DNA of 13,978 nucleotides from Akkermansia sp. (GCA_017628435.1 JAGBZE010000189.1:1-13978); one strand, 5' to 3'; numbered from the stretch's first letter, positions 1 to 6,846 are shown. The notes: generated by a model not told the origin, from the sequence alone. Translations and numbers: made by a program.

Positions 1-56
1 GAAAGAACAAAAAGAAGAAATAAAGTAAAAAAAGGCCCTGACATGGCAAATTAGGC

Positions 57-85
57 TTGCAAAGTGAGGGATAACGTAGTAGTCT
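57..85 (+). promoter_or_regulatory. Possible guaB promoter (weak -10)
   Basis: TTGCAA at 57-62 and TAGTCT at 80-85 are 17 bp apart. The -35 is the same hexamer used upstream of the tRNA and ilvC, but the -10 matches TATAAT at only three positions. If real, transcription would begin at about the guaB ATG at 91. The A-rich stretch 1-40 upstream holds no recognisable gene. Confidence 0.35.
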
Positions 86-90
86 CCGCT

Positions 91-1545
91 ATGGCAGAAA
101 TTCAGCTTGGACTTACATTTGACGACGTGCTCCTGCTTCCTTGCCTGAGCACGATTCTTCCCGGCGAGGCCGATCCTTCTTCCCAGCTTTGCGCTGGTTT
201 CCCGCTCCGCCTTCCGATTCTTTCCGCACCGATGGACACGGTGACCGAAGTGGACATGGCCATTGCCATGGCTCGCGAGGGTGGCCTTGGTGTGATTCAC
301 CGCAACAACCGCATTGATGACCAGGCTGCCATGGTAGCCAAGGTGAAGCGTTTCGAGAACGCCGTCATCACTACTCCCCTGACTGTCACCAGCGACATGA
401 GCCTGAGCCGGGTGAAAGGCATAATGCTCGAGCACGGTTACTCCGGTCTGCCCGTGGTGGCAGAGGGCAATGTACTCGTCGGCATCATCACCGGCCGCGA
501 CATGCGCTACTCCGATGGTCATGACCTCGACAAGCTCACCGTCGCAGATGTGATGACCCCCATGAACCGCCTTATCACCGGCACACCCACCACCACCCAG
601 GAAGAGGCCCGCAAGATTCTCTACTCCAACCGCATCGAGAAGCTCCCGCTCATTGATGAGAACGGCTGCCTCGTTGGTCTTATCACCGATACCGACATCC
701 GCAAACGCGAAGCTTTCCAGGAATCCACCAAGGACGAATTCGGCCGTCTGCGCTGCGGCGCTGCCGTAGGCCCGGGCCCGGAGTTCATGGCCCGCGCCCA
801 GGCTGTCATCGATGCCGGTGCTGACGCCCTGTTCATCGACGCCGCCACCGGCCACACCAGCCGCGTGCTGCACGTAATTGAAAAACTGCGCGAACTCGGC
901 AAGCCCGTGGTAGCCGGCAACGTGGTGACCCAGGACGGCGCCCGTGACCTCATCTCCGCCGGTGCCAGCGCCATCAAGGTAGGCGTGGGTCCGGGTTCCA
1001 TCTGCACCACCCGCATCATCTCCGGCGTGGGCATGCCCCAGTTCACCGCAATTCAGGAAGTAGCCAAGGTTGCCCGCCCCGCCGGCGTGACCGTGATTGC
1101 CGACGGCGGTATCCGCTACTCCGGCGATGCCGTGAAGGCTCTGGCCGCCGGTGCTGACCTCATCATGATGGGTGGCATGCTGGCCGGTTGCGAGGAAAGC
1201 CCCGGTGCCGTGGTGCACTACCAGGGCCGCAACTTCAAGACCTACCGCGGCATGGGCTCTCTGGGCGCCATGCGTGCCGGATCCGGCGACCGCTACGGCC
1301 AGAACGGCAGCGGCAAGCTGGTAGCTGAGGGTGTGGAAGCCCGCGTACCGTACAAGGGCATGCTGGCCGATGTTATCTTCCAGCTCGTGGGCGGTCTTCG
1401 CTCCGGCATGGGTTACCTGGGAGCCAAGAGCCTCCAGGAACTCCGCGACCATGCCCGCTTCGTGCGCATCACTGCGGGCGGCCTGCAGGAAAGCCACCCG
1501 CACGATGTAACCATCACTCAGGACCCCGGCAACTACAGCCGCTGA
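91..1545 (+). CDS. guaB: Inosine-5'-monophosphate dehydrogenase
   Basis: This cytosolic enzyme makes XMP from IMP with NAD+, the committed step of guanine nucleotide synthesis. The 484-residue product has the full IMPDH layout. The N-terminal LTFDDVLLLP signature is at residues 8-17. A tandem CBS (Bateman) insert spans roughly 95-205. The catalytic loop GPGSICTT (300-307) carries the nucleophile Cys305. The mobile flap has the catalytic Arg-Tyr pair at 401-402. The frame is also open from a GTG at 64, but family homology begins at the LTFDDV block, so the ATG at 91 is preferred. There is no Shine-Dalgarno sequence before it. The gene is followed by a strong hairpin terminator and appears monocistronic; guaA is not adjacent. 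Confidence 0.97.
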   Translation: MAEIQLGLTFDDVLLLPCLSTILPGEADPSSQLCAGFPLRLPILSAPMDTVTEVDMAIAMAREGGLGVIHRNNRIDDQAAMVAKVKRFENAVITTPLTVTSDMSLSRVKGIMLEHGYSGLPVVAEGNVLVGIITGRDMRYSDGHDLDKLTVADVMTPMNRLITGTPTTTQEEARKILYSNRIEKLPLIDENGCLVGLITDTDIRKREAFQESTKDEFGRLRCGAAVGPGPEFMARAQAVIDAGADALFIDAATGHTSRVLHVIEKLRELGKPVVAGNVVTQDGARDLISAGASAIKVGVGPGSICTTRIISGVGMPQFTAIQEVAKVARPAGVTVIADGGIRYSGDAVKALAAGADLIMMGGMLAGCEESPGAVVHYQGRNFKTYRGMGSLGAMRAGSGDRYGQNGSGKLVAEGVEARVPYKGMLADVIFQLVGGLRSGMGYLGAKSLQELRDHARFVRITAGGLQESHPHDVTITQDPGNYSR

Positions 1546-1577
1546 TAGAGCGGTTGGTAACAACGCATACCATTTAA

Positions 1578-1609
1578 CAAAACGGCGCGCCTGCGGGCGC
1601 GCCGTTTTG
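1578..1609 (+). terminator. Intrinsic terminator after guaB
   Basis: A perfect 14-bp stem (1578-1591 with 1596-1609) closes a 4-nt TGCG loop. The left arm begins CAAAA and the right arm ends TTTTG, so the U-run forms part of the stem and the structure could act in both directions. It ends only 17 bp before the next start codon. Confidence 0.85.
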
Positions 1610-1626
1610 CAGAAGAAAAATCCCAT

Positions 1627-2133
1627 ATGAAGAATATCGAAATTACCCAAATCACGACCAGCCCGGTGCAGCTCATCGGCAAGCAATGGATGCTGGTGAC
1701 CGCCGGCACGCCGGATAAATTCAACTGTATGACCGCCAGCTGGGGCGGCATCGGCTTCCTCTGGAACCGCCCGGTTGCTTTCGTCTTTGTGCGGCCGAAC
1801 CGCCACACCGCCACCTTTATTGACGAACAGCCCGCCTTCACCCTGAGCTTCATGCCCGAGCAGTACCGCCAGGACCTCGTATTCTGCGGCCGCAACTCAG
1901 GGCGCGATGTAGACAAGATGGCCAACACCTCCCTGGTGCCGGCCACAACTCCGGCCGGGCTTCCTACATTCGAAAACGCCGAGCTGGTACTTGAATGCCG
2001 CAAGATGTTCCGCAGCACCCTGCAGGAGGCCGACTTCATCGACTGGAGCGAGGTTTCCCCCGCCTGGTATGCCGAGGATAATCCCCTGCATACACTCTAC
2101 ATCTGCGAAATCTCCGCTGCCCTGGTGCAGTGA
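1627..2133 (+). CDS. Flavin reductase-like FMN-binding protein
   Basis: The 168-residue protein belongs to the flavin reductase-like family (split-barrel FMN-binding fold). The motifs NCMTASWGG (33-41) and RPNRHT (56-61) correspond to the FMN phosphate and isoalloxazine contacts of that family, and the length is typical of small members. Such proteins bind FMN and usually reduce a flavin or act as an oxidoreductase with an NAD(P)H donor; the substrate here cannot be told. The start codon lies 17 bp after the guaB terminator, leaving no space for a promoter of its own, so expression probably depends on read-through or on a promoter upstream of the hairpin. No good ribosome binding site is seen. 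A terminator follows. Confidence 0.85.
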   Translation: MKNIEITQITTSPVQLIGKQWMLVTAGTPDKFNCMTASWGGIGFLWNRPVAFVFVRPNRHTATFIDEQPAFTLSFMPEQYRQDLVFCGRNSGRDVDKMANTSLVPATTPAGLPTFENAELVLECRKMFRSTLQEADFIDWSEVSPAWYAEDNPLHTLYICEISAALVQ

Positions 2134-2158
2134 GGAGGCCTCATTCTCGATTAGGCAG

Positions 2159-2195
2159 AAAGCTCCGCAGCCGTCTCCGGTATGCGGGGCTTTTT
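2159..2195 (+). terminator. Intrinsic terminator after the flavin reductase gene
   Basis: An 11-bp stem pairs AAAGCTCCGCA (2159-2169) with TGCGGGGCTTT (2183-2193), with one G-U pair. The right arm runs into five T (2191-2195). It sits between convergent genes and may also stop transcripts from the leftward protease gene. Confidence 0.85.
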
Positions 2196-2200
2196 CTGTA

Positions 2201-2965
2201 TCAGCGTTTCCGACCTGTCAGCACACGGAAGTACTGCCAGTTGATAAAGGCAAGGTAACCCAGAATCATCACATTGAACCACTGCCCCACCAGCAACGCC
2301 CAGATAGCCAGAGCCACACTGACAACCAGGCCCAGCACACAGGGAATGAGATAATTATTCAGCACAGAGCCCAGAAGTCTCCCTCCATCCAGCGGGAAAA
2401 GGGGAAGCAGATTAAACAAGCTCCACCAGAAACAGATAAGCATCCCCGTGGAATACACCTGCAGTGCAAAATGAGAAACTTCATTCTGATAAATACCCAT
2501 CACCACCTGCTGCTGCAAATCCAGAGGAAGCGTATCCTGCCAGGGCATAAGGAAAGCAAAACGTATTCCGGCCCACACATTACCCAGCTGCAGGCCGAAA
2601 CACACACCCAGCAGCACCCCCAGCAGCAAAGATGCCACCGGCCCGGCGAGCGTCATCAGAAAATACCCTGCCCGCCGCGGCGGCAGCGTCATGAAAGAAG
2701 TCGTGCCGCCCATGCCGGCAATCTCCACACCATCCACCAGAGCCCCTGCACCGCGGCCTACCAAAGCATGCCCGAACTCATGCACCAGCAGACAAAGCAT
2801 ACCCGCAACCACAAAAATGGCCACCTGAGTTAAATCCGACGAATCTTCCACCCCCATCGCGCCGCCCAGCAAGGCCAACACCACCCAAGCCATGGGCAAA
2901 ATCTGCACTGGAATACCAAAAAGACGGAAGCGAAGAGTCCAGGAAGACGAATTCTGGTTGTTCAT
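2201..2965 (-). CDS. Membrane-embedded M50 (site-2) family zinc metalloprotease
   Basis: This 254-residue polytopic membrane protein has the two hallmarks of site-2 proteases. HEFGH at 62-66 lies in a hydrophobic helix (two zinc-binding His plus the catalytic Glu). NLLPLFPLDGG (185-195) supplies the third zinc ligand, Asp193. Hydrophobic segments at about 20-35, 47-70, 100-127, 172-190 and 205-245 place the active site within the membrane. The protein lacks a PDZ domain and C-terminal CBS domains, so it is the short SpoIVFB/YwhC-like type rather than RseP. Such enzymes cleave transmembrane segments of regulators; the substrate is unknown and no sigma or anti-sigma gene is next to it. A promoter ends 6 bp before its ATG. 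Confidence 0.9.
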   Translation of the reverse strand: MNNQNSSSWTLRFRLFGIPVQILPMAWVVLALLGGAMGVEDSSDLTQVAIFVVAGMLCLLVHEFGHALVGRGAGALVDGVEIAGMGGTTSFMTLPPRRAGYFLMTLAGPVASLLLGVLLGVCFGLQLGNVWAGIRFAFLMPWQDTLPLDLQQQVVMGIYQNEVSHFALQVYSTGMLICFWWSLFNLLPLFPLDGGRLLGSVLNNYLIPCVLGLVVSVALAIWALLVGQWFNVMILGYLAFINWQYFRVLTGRKR

Positions 2966-2971
2966 GGGGGC

Positions 2972-3001
2972 ATTTTACCCCCTGCTCGGCATATTTTGCA
3001 A
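2972..3001 (-). promoter_or_regulatory. Promoter of the M50 protease gene, probably leaderless
   Basis: On the minus strand TTGCAA (3001-2996) and TAAAAT (2977-2972) are 18 bp apart. Only six bases (GCCCCC) separate the -10 box from the ATG at 2965, so the predicted transcription start falls on or next to the A of the ATG. Confidence 0.6.
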
Positions 3002-3030
3002 CAAAAATTGCATTTTTTACAAAAAAAGTC

Positions 3031-3059
3031 TTGCAATGAACCTGGCAAAGTAGTAATAT
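3031..3059 (+). promoter_or_regulatory. Promoter of tRNA-Asn
   Basis: TTGCAA (3031-3036) and TAATAT (3054-3059) are separated by exactly 17 bp. Transcription should start near 3066, giving a tRNA precursor with a 5' leader of about 26 nt. That leader can form a small CCCCG/CGGGG hairpin (3069-3082). Confidence 0.8.
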
Positions 3060-3091
3060 CTGCCCGCACCCCGTTCACGGGGAAAGCGAAA

Positions 3092-3163
3092 TCCGGCGTA
3101 GCTCAGCGGAAGAGCGGATGACTGTTAATCATTAGGTCGTTGGTTCGATCCCAACCGCCGGAG
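3092..3163 (+). tRNA. tRNA-Asn (anticodon GTT)
   Basis: The 72-nt cloverleaf folds fully. The acceptor stem is TCCGGCG (3092-3098) with CGCCGGA (3156-3162), and the discriminator is G at 3163. The D arm is GCTC/GAGC, the anticodon stem GATGA/TCATT with loop CTGTTAA, and the T arm GTTGG/CCAAC with loop TTCGATC. The anticodon GTT is at 3124-3126. CCA is not encoded and must be added after transcription. The gene is single, with its own promoter and terminator. Confidence 0.97.
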
Positions 3164-3168
3164 TCAAG

Positions 3169-3207
3169 GAAGCCCAGCAAGTTTACTTGCCGGGCTTCTT
3201 TGTTTTT
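3169..3207 (+). terminator. Intrinsic terminator of tRNA-Asn
   Basis: A 13-position stem (3169-3181 with 3186-3198) has one A-C mismatch and a TTTA loop. It is followed by TTTGTTTTT (3199-3207). It begins six bases after the tRNA 3' end. Confidence 0.87.
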
Positions 3208-3209
3208 CC

Positions 3210-3238
3210 TTGCCAAGCAGCACGCCGCAGTGTATGCT
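3210..3238 (+). promoter_or_regulatory. Promoter of ridA-coaC
   Basis: TTGCCA (3210-3215) and TATGCT (3233-3238) are 17 bp apart. They start directly after the T-run of the tRNA terminator. The expected leader before the ATG at 3270 is about 25 nt and has no Shine-Dalgarno sequence. Confidence 0.55.
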
Positions 3239-3269
3239 GGCAGCAACCCGATAACACCATTTTCAAGAT

Positions 3270-3740
3270 ATGGATTTCAATTTTAACGTACTCGAGAAAA
3301 AGGGGCTGAAGCTCAACCCCGCCCCCGCCCCTGTTGGTTCCTATGTCCAGTGCATCCGCACCGGCAACTACCTGCACCTTTCCGGCGGCATCTCCATCAA
3401 TGGAGATGTAGCCATCTACGGCAAGCTGGGCGCAGAAGTCAGCATCGAGGACGGACAGCGCGCCGCCCAGGCTGCCATTCTGAACCGTCTGGCCGTTATC
3501 CAGGCTGAGCTGGGCAGCTTTGCCCCGCTGCGCAAGATTGTGGCGGTGAACGGCTTTGTAAACTGCACTCCGGATTTCACTGACCAGGCCAAGGTGCTCA
3601 ACGGCGCATCCGACCTGCTGGTAGAGCTCTTCGGACCGGAAGCCGCCCACACTCGCTCTGCCGTGGGTGTGCCCAGCCTCCCTCTGGGCGTAGCCGTGGA
3701 AATCAACATGATTGTGGAGTTTGACCCCTCCGCCTGCTAA
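3270..3740 (+). CDS. RidA/YjgF/UK114-family protein, probable enamine/imine deaminase
   Basis: The 156-residue protein has the RidA chorismate-mutase-like fold: the GNYLHLSGG core strand (32-40) and the C-terminal signature TRSAVGVPSLPLGVAVEI. Arg129 in TRS matches the carboxylate-binding Arg of active RidA (Arg105 in E. coli), and Glu144 matches the conserved Glu of the VEI strand, so deaminase activity is plausible. RidA proteins are trimers that hydrolyse reactive 2-aminoacrylate and related imines formed by PLP enzymes, protecting among others the branched-chain pathway. It is about 25 residues longer than E. coli RidA and resembles the roughly 150-residue subgroup, whose substrates are less well known, so no gene symbol is given. 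It is probably co-transcribed with coaC, 22 bp downstream. Confidence 0.9.
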   Translation: MDFNFNVLEKKGLKLNPAPAPVGSYVQCIRTGNYLHLSGGISINGDVAIYGKLGAEVSIEDGQRAAQAAILNRLAVIQAELGSFAPLRKIVAVNGFVNCTPDFTDQAKVLNGASDLLVELFGPEAAHTRSAVGVPSLPLGVAVEINMIVEFDPSAC

Positions 3741-3762
3741 AAGCAACTAACAGGAAAGCGCC

Positions 3763-4308
3763 ATGGCTACAGTCGTTCTGGGAATCTGCGGTTCCATCGC
3801 TGCCTACAAGGCCGCCAGTGTGGCCTCGCGTCTCGTCAAGCTTGGTCACGAGGTACACTGTGTCTGCACCCCGGCAGCGCTGGAGTTCATAACCCCGCTC
3901 ACGCTCATGACGCTCTCCCGCAACCCGGTCATCACCACCTTTGAGGATGAGACCGGGAGCTGGGTTCCCGTTCATATCGACCTGGCTCAGCGAGCCGATG
4001 TGCTGGCCGTGGTACCGGCTTCTGCCAACACCATGGCCTGCATGGCTCACGGCCAGTGTCCGAACGCTCTCACCAGCCTGTACCTGGCCTACCGGGGTCC
4101 CGTACTCATCTTCCCCGCCATGAACGGCATGATGTGGGACCACCCCGCCACTCAGACCAATGCAGAAACCCTGGCAGCCCGGAAAAACCACCGCATTGTG
4201 GGTCCGGCAGAGGAAGGTATGCTGGCTTGCGGCGTGCCAGGAAAAGGGCGCCTGGTGGATGAAGACGTCATCATACAGGAAATTCTACAGGCTGTAGACC
4301 ACAAGTAA
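3763..4308 (+). CDS. coaC: Phosphopantothenoylcysteine decarboxylase (stand-alone CoaC)
   Basis: The 181-residue FMN-dependent protein is of the HFCD flavoprotein family. It shows GICGSIAAYKA (7-17) for FMN binding and HIDLA (71-75) with the catalytic His71. The PAMNGMMW block (118-125) carries Asn121, and the clamp MLACGVPGKGR (153-163) carries Cys156. Together these match CoaC, which decarboxylates 4'-phosphopantothenoylcysteine to 4'-phosphopantetheine for coenzyme A. In most bacteria this is the N-terminal half of a bifunctional CoaBC of about 400 residues. Here the gene stops after the decarboxylase, and no CoaB synthetase part follows. It has one of the few Shine-Dalgarno-like sequences in the window (AGGA, 3752-3755). 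UbiX or a lantibiotic decarboxylase is less likely, given the PAMN and ACG motifs. Confidence 0.88.
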   Translation: MATVVLGICGSIAAYKAASVASRLVKLGHEVHCVCTPAALEFITPLTLMTLSRNPVITTFEDETGSWVPVHIDLAQRADVLAVVPASANTMACMAHGQCPNALTSLYLAYRGPVLIFPAMNGMMWDHPATQTNAETLAARKNHRIVGPAEEGMLACGVPGKGRLVDEDVIIQEILQAVDHK

Positions 4309-4309
4309 C

Positions 4310-4335
4310 GAATGATTGATATTGAATAATCATTC
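4310..4335. repeat. AT-rich inverted repeat after coaC
   Basis: GAATGATT (4310-4317) and AATCATTC (4328-4335) are perfect inverted copies around a 10-bp spacer. A second palindrome, AAAAAGCTTTTT, follows at 4341-4352. Together they could be a weak terminator for ridA-coaC or an operator for the next gene. Neither role is demonstrated. Confidence 0.5.
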
Positions 4336-4354
4336 CGGCTAAAAAGCTTTTTCC

Positions 4355-4382
4355 TTGCCTTTTCCGCCACATATGGCATACT
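4355..4382 (+). promoter_or_regulatory. Possible promoter of the FHA-like gene
   Basis: TTGCCT (4355-4360) and CATACT (4377-4382) have a 16-bp spacer. The -10 ends ten bases before the ATG at 4393, predicting a leader of only a few nucleotides. Confidence 0.4.
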
Positions 4383-4392
4383 GACCACACAT

Positions 4393-4950
4393 ATGCCCGC
4401 CATCGATATTATCGACCCTGCCGGTAATAACTACCGCTATGAACTCCCCGAGGATGGCTCTGTGCTGCTCATCGGCAGTGCAGAGGATTGTTCCATATCC
4501 CTGCCGCACATCACGGATTTGCTGCCGCAGCACTGCACCATCGCTCTGCAGGACGAAGGCTACGTCATCTCTGTAGCCACGCCAGGCGCCACCCTGCTCG
4601 CAGAGGGGCAGCCCTCAGAGGCAGTCGTTCTTGTTCCCCGGGTAGTCTACAACATCGGCACCTCCATCATCATGTTCGATGACGGCACCGTAACGGCTGC
4701 TGAGGAAAGCCCGGACGACCCCGCGGCAGAATCACCTGCTTCTCAAAAGAAGAAAAAGAAAAAAAAGAAAAAGGTAAGCGGCAGCCCCCTGGGTGCCTCT
4801 ATCTCCTACACGGAGGAGGACAGCGTCCTGCATATCATTTTCCGCCGCCTGTATGTCATCTTCATTCTGGCAGCATTCTTCCTGGCCGGCCTCACATTAC
4901 GCTACTGGATGATGACGGGAGAATTCCTCATCGACGAGCTGCTCAAGTAA
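4393..4950 (+). CDS. FHA-like domain protein with polylysine linker and C-terminal membrane anchor
   Basis: The 185-residue protein has three parts. Residues about 3-97 look like a small forkhead-associated beta sandwich: LLIGSAEDCSISLP (25-38) resembles the FHA strand with its conserved Gly-x-x-x-x-x-Asp/Cys-x-I pattern, followed by QHCTI (46-50) and a GYVI strand. Next is an acidic, Ser/Pro-rich linker (103-118), then nine consecutive lysines (119-127). A single hydrophobic helix lies at about 150-168 near the C-terminus, so the head should sit in the cytoplasm on a tail anchor. FHA domains bind phosphothreonine, but the usual Arg and Ser of the binding site are not clearly present, so this is a degenerate member or only a similar fold. 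No kinase or phosphatase is adjacent. I do not recognise a characterised homologue. Confidence 0.7.
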   Translation: MPAIDIIDPAGNNYRYELPEDGSVLLIGSAEDCSISLPHITDLLPQHCTIALQDEGYVISVATPGATLLAEGQPSEAVVLVPRVVYNIGTSIIMFDDGTVTAAEESPDDPAAESPASQKKKKKKKKKVSGSPLGASISYTEEDSVLHIIFRRLYVIFILAAFFLAGLTLRYWMMTGEFLIDELLK

Positions 4951-4973
4951 CCGGAGAAACTTTGCCTATATAC

Positions 4974-5001
4974 AAAAAAACGCCGCAGAAATGTGGCGTT
5001 T
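4974..5001 (-). terminator. Bidirectional terminator between the FHA-like gene and tilS
   Basis: AAACGCCGCA (4978-4987) pairs with TGTGGCGTTT (4992-5001) with one G-U pair around a GAAA tetraloop. The seven A at 4974-4980 become a T-run on the minus strand, so it best serves tilS, ending at 5023. A weaker TTTCTTGT on the plus side could serve the convergent FHA-like gene. Confidence 0.8.
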
Positions 5002-5022
5002 CTTGTGTACTTACAGAAAAAA

Positions 5023-5982
5023 TCATCCCTCAATCACCAGGCGGCGCTCGCGGCGGCAGGCCCGGCGGTCTCCCGGCAGATTCACCCGCGAGGATTCCGC
5101 CTGGGCGGGCAGAATGGCCAGGATATTCAGCACCATTTCCTCGCTGATATCAGACACAGCATTCTGCTGCAGATAGCGCCGCACGATAGCCTTCTGCAAC
5201 ACCACTGGCTGTTGCCACAAAAAGGGAAGATACAGGCGCCCCTGCGGATCCTGCGATGGAAGCGCGGCCAAGGCAGCCTCCAGCGCATCCACCGTCTCGG
5301 CATGCAGGCGCGCACTACGGTTAAGAATGGGTGTCACATCGCGCCCCAGTGCCTTATTAATGGCCGGCAACGCCTCCAGCCGCAGTGCATTGCGCGCCAC
5401 ATCCGGCACAGCATTAGTGGCATCATCCCGCCAGGTCTGGCCAATACTCTGCAGCCAGGCGGTAAGCTCCGCACGCCGGCAGCTGAGCAGAGGCCGCAGC
5501 CAGGTAGTTCCCCCTGCTACATAAACCGGCTGCATACCCCGCATGCCCGCGGCACCACGAGCGAGGCGGAAAAGCACCGTCTCTGCCTGATCATCGGCAT
5601 GATGCGCCAGCACCACAGTGCGCCCGCCACAGCGGCGCGCCGCCGCCGCCAGCATCCAGCGGCGGGCATGCCGCCCGGCCGTCTCCAGAGATATCCCCTG
5701 CTCCGCGGCCATGCTGGGCACATCCACCCGCTGCAACTCAAAAGGCACATCAAGCTCATCACACAGGCGGGCACAGAAGGCAGCATCTGCATCTGCCTCA
5801 GCATCGCGGATACCATGATGCACATGCAGCGCATGCACACAGCAACCCTGCTGCACCAGCAGGCGCAGCAGGGCCACAGAATCGCGGCCTCCGCTCAGCC
5901 CCAGAACCACCGGTTGCCGCAGGTACGGCAGGCAGTCCGGCTCCAGCGGAAGCGGAAGATGAGAATCAGTCTTCGTCATCAT
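5023..5982 (-). CDS. tilS: tRNA(Ile)-lysidine synthetase
   Basis: TilS attaches lysine to C34 of tRNA-Ile(CAU), changing its decoding from AUG to AUA, and is normally essential. The 319-residue product has the N-type ATP pyrophosphatase PP-loop SGGRDS (30-35). The HHADDQAET block (127-135) and the RDDATN...RN segment (185-198) are typical of TilS. It ends soon after the helical middle domain, so it resembles the short TilS form without the full C-terminal tRNA-binding domains. The frame stays open upstream to 6114, but that part lies inside the preceding prepilin gene and is not conserved in kind. The start is one of two adjacent ATGs at 5982 or 5979. It therefore overlaps the prepilin gene by 14-17 bp and is probably translationally coupled to it. 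Confidence 0.92.
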   Translation of the reverse strand: MMTKTDSHLPLPLEPDCLPYLRQPVVLGLSGGRDSVALLRLLVQQGCCVHALHVHHGIRDAEADADAAFCARLCDELDVPFELQRVDVPSMAAEQGISLETAGRHARRWMLAAAARRCGGRTVVLAHHADDQAETVLFRLARGAAGMRGMQPVYVAGGTTWLRPLLSCRRAELTAWLQSIGQTWRDDATNAVPDVARNALRLEALPAINKALGRDVTPILNRSARLHAETVDALEAALAALPSQDPQGRLYLPFLWQQPVVLQKAIVRRYLQQNAVSDISEEMVLNILAILPAQAESSRVNLPGDRRACRRERRLVIEG

Positions 5983-6769
5983 CAGCAGCAGCCTTGCGGC
6001 TCTTCTTACCCTTCTTGCCCTTGAGAGGCTTGGAAGCCTTGGCTGCCTTGGCTGCCAGATCCGGGGCAAATTGCTTGAACAACTTATCAACAGCGGCGTC
6101 CTCCTCCACTTCAATAGCTTTCACCACACCGCTTGCATACGCCACCATAATCTTACCGCTGTGGCGCTCTGCCGCAGGCAGAACCTGAGCCTTGAAAGAA
6201 TCCTCATCCGTCACGCTCTCACCCTTCACCGGGTTACCATCAGAAAGCCAGGGCAGCCTATCCAGATTCTGCTTGGCCGTGGTGCGGATGCAGGAATTCG
6301 GATTCTCAGGGTCATCAGAAGCATCCGTCCAGGAAACATAGGAAACACTCTTCACGTCTGCAGCAAAGGTGCTCTCGTTACCCACCTCAGCACGCTTATC
6401 TGCCGGGCAGTGAAAAATGGAGGAAATCTTCATCTTGCCGCCCTTCTTGCGGGGGTACACCACAGCATCCAGCTCAGGTGCAACAGAATACCACCAGCCC
6501 TCACTCTCATCCACCGTATCCGTATCCTCGTCGTCATCCATACCACTGGTAGGCAGCAGACCGGAATGTGCAATATCCTGGCTGTACTTGATACCCAGCT
6601 GATGGAGCTGCTCCAGCTGCGCACGGCAACGAGACTCATCACCCACACCCATCTGGGAGTAAATAGCAGTGCCGGCAATGCTGGCCAGCGTCACCAGAAT
6701 GGCAATCACCACCAGCAATTCTATCAATGTGAAACCGGCTGCGCGCCGGACAGTGTTGTGAAGCTTCAT
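5966..6769 (-). CDS. Prepilin-type N-terminal cleavage/methylation protein with basic-acidic tail
   Basis: The 267-residue protein starts with a short basic leader and a class III signal. Gly12 is followed by FTLIELLVVIAIL, so a prepilin peptidase would cut after Gly12 and Glu17 is the +5 glutamate; the hydrophobic helix runs to about residue 35. The body (about 45-220) is soluble, with HCPADKR and SWTD segments like those of the large pseudopilin-like families abundant in Verrucomicrobiota and Planctomycetota. The tail is unusual: residues about 235-260 are Lys/Ala-rich (KGKKGKKSRK) and the protein ends in a run of Asp/Glu. No pilus or type II secretion assembly gene is adjacent. The exact role is unknown: a minor pilin, a secretion pseudopilin or a surface protein are all possible. 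The gene is transcribed with tilS. Confidence 0.85.
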   Translation of the reverse strand: MKLHNTVRRAAGFTLIELLVVIAILVTLASIAGTAIYSQMGVGDESRCRAQLEQLHQLGIKYSQDIAHSGLLPTSGMDDDEDTDTVDESEGWWYSVAPELDAVVYPRKKGGKMKISSIFHCPADKRAEVGNESTFAADVKSVSYVSWTDASDDPENPNSCIRTTAKQNLDRLPWLSDGNPVKGESVTDEDSFKAQVLPAAERHSGKIMVAYASGVVKAIEVEEDAAVDKLFKQFAPDLAAKAAKASKPLKGKKGKKSRKAAADDDED

Positions 6770-6778
6770 ACTTTGCTT

Positions 6779-6806
6779 ACTCTACCACATTTCTACACCA
6801 TCGCAA
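6779..6806 (-). promoter_or_regulatory. Promoter of the prepilin-tilS unit
   Basis: On the minus strand TTGCGA (6806-6801) and TAGAGT (6784-6779) are 16 bp apart. The -10 ends nine bases before the ATG at 6769, so the leader would be only two or three nucleotides. The promoter is divergent from ilvC. Confidence 0.5.
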
Positions 6807-6846
6807 GAAAAATAAGCACCCCCTGCCGTGATTACACAATTTTGAC

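Noticed and set aside
64..90. GTG start for guaB nine codons upstream
   Set aside because: The added MRDNVVVSA is not part of IMPDH family N-termini, and it overlaps the proposed promoter.
3164..3207. Second tRNA or small RNA after tRNA-Asn
   Set aside because: The segment is fully explained by the terminator hairpin and its T-run.
4993..6024. Rightward open frame of 343 codons
   Set aside because: It is antisense to tilS, has low-complexity Gln/His/Arg composition and starts inside a terminator hairpin.
5983..6114. Longer TilS N-terminus (44 extra residues)
   Set aside because: The extension is antisense to nothing but in another frame of the prepilin gene, is Arg-rich and not TilS-like; the twin ATGs at 5982/5979 fit the family start.
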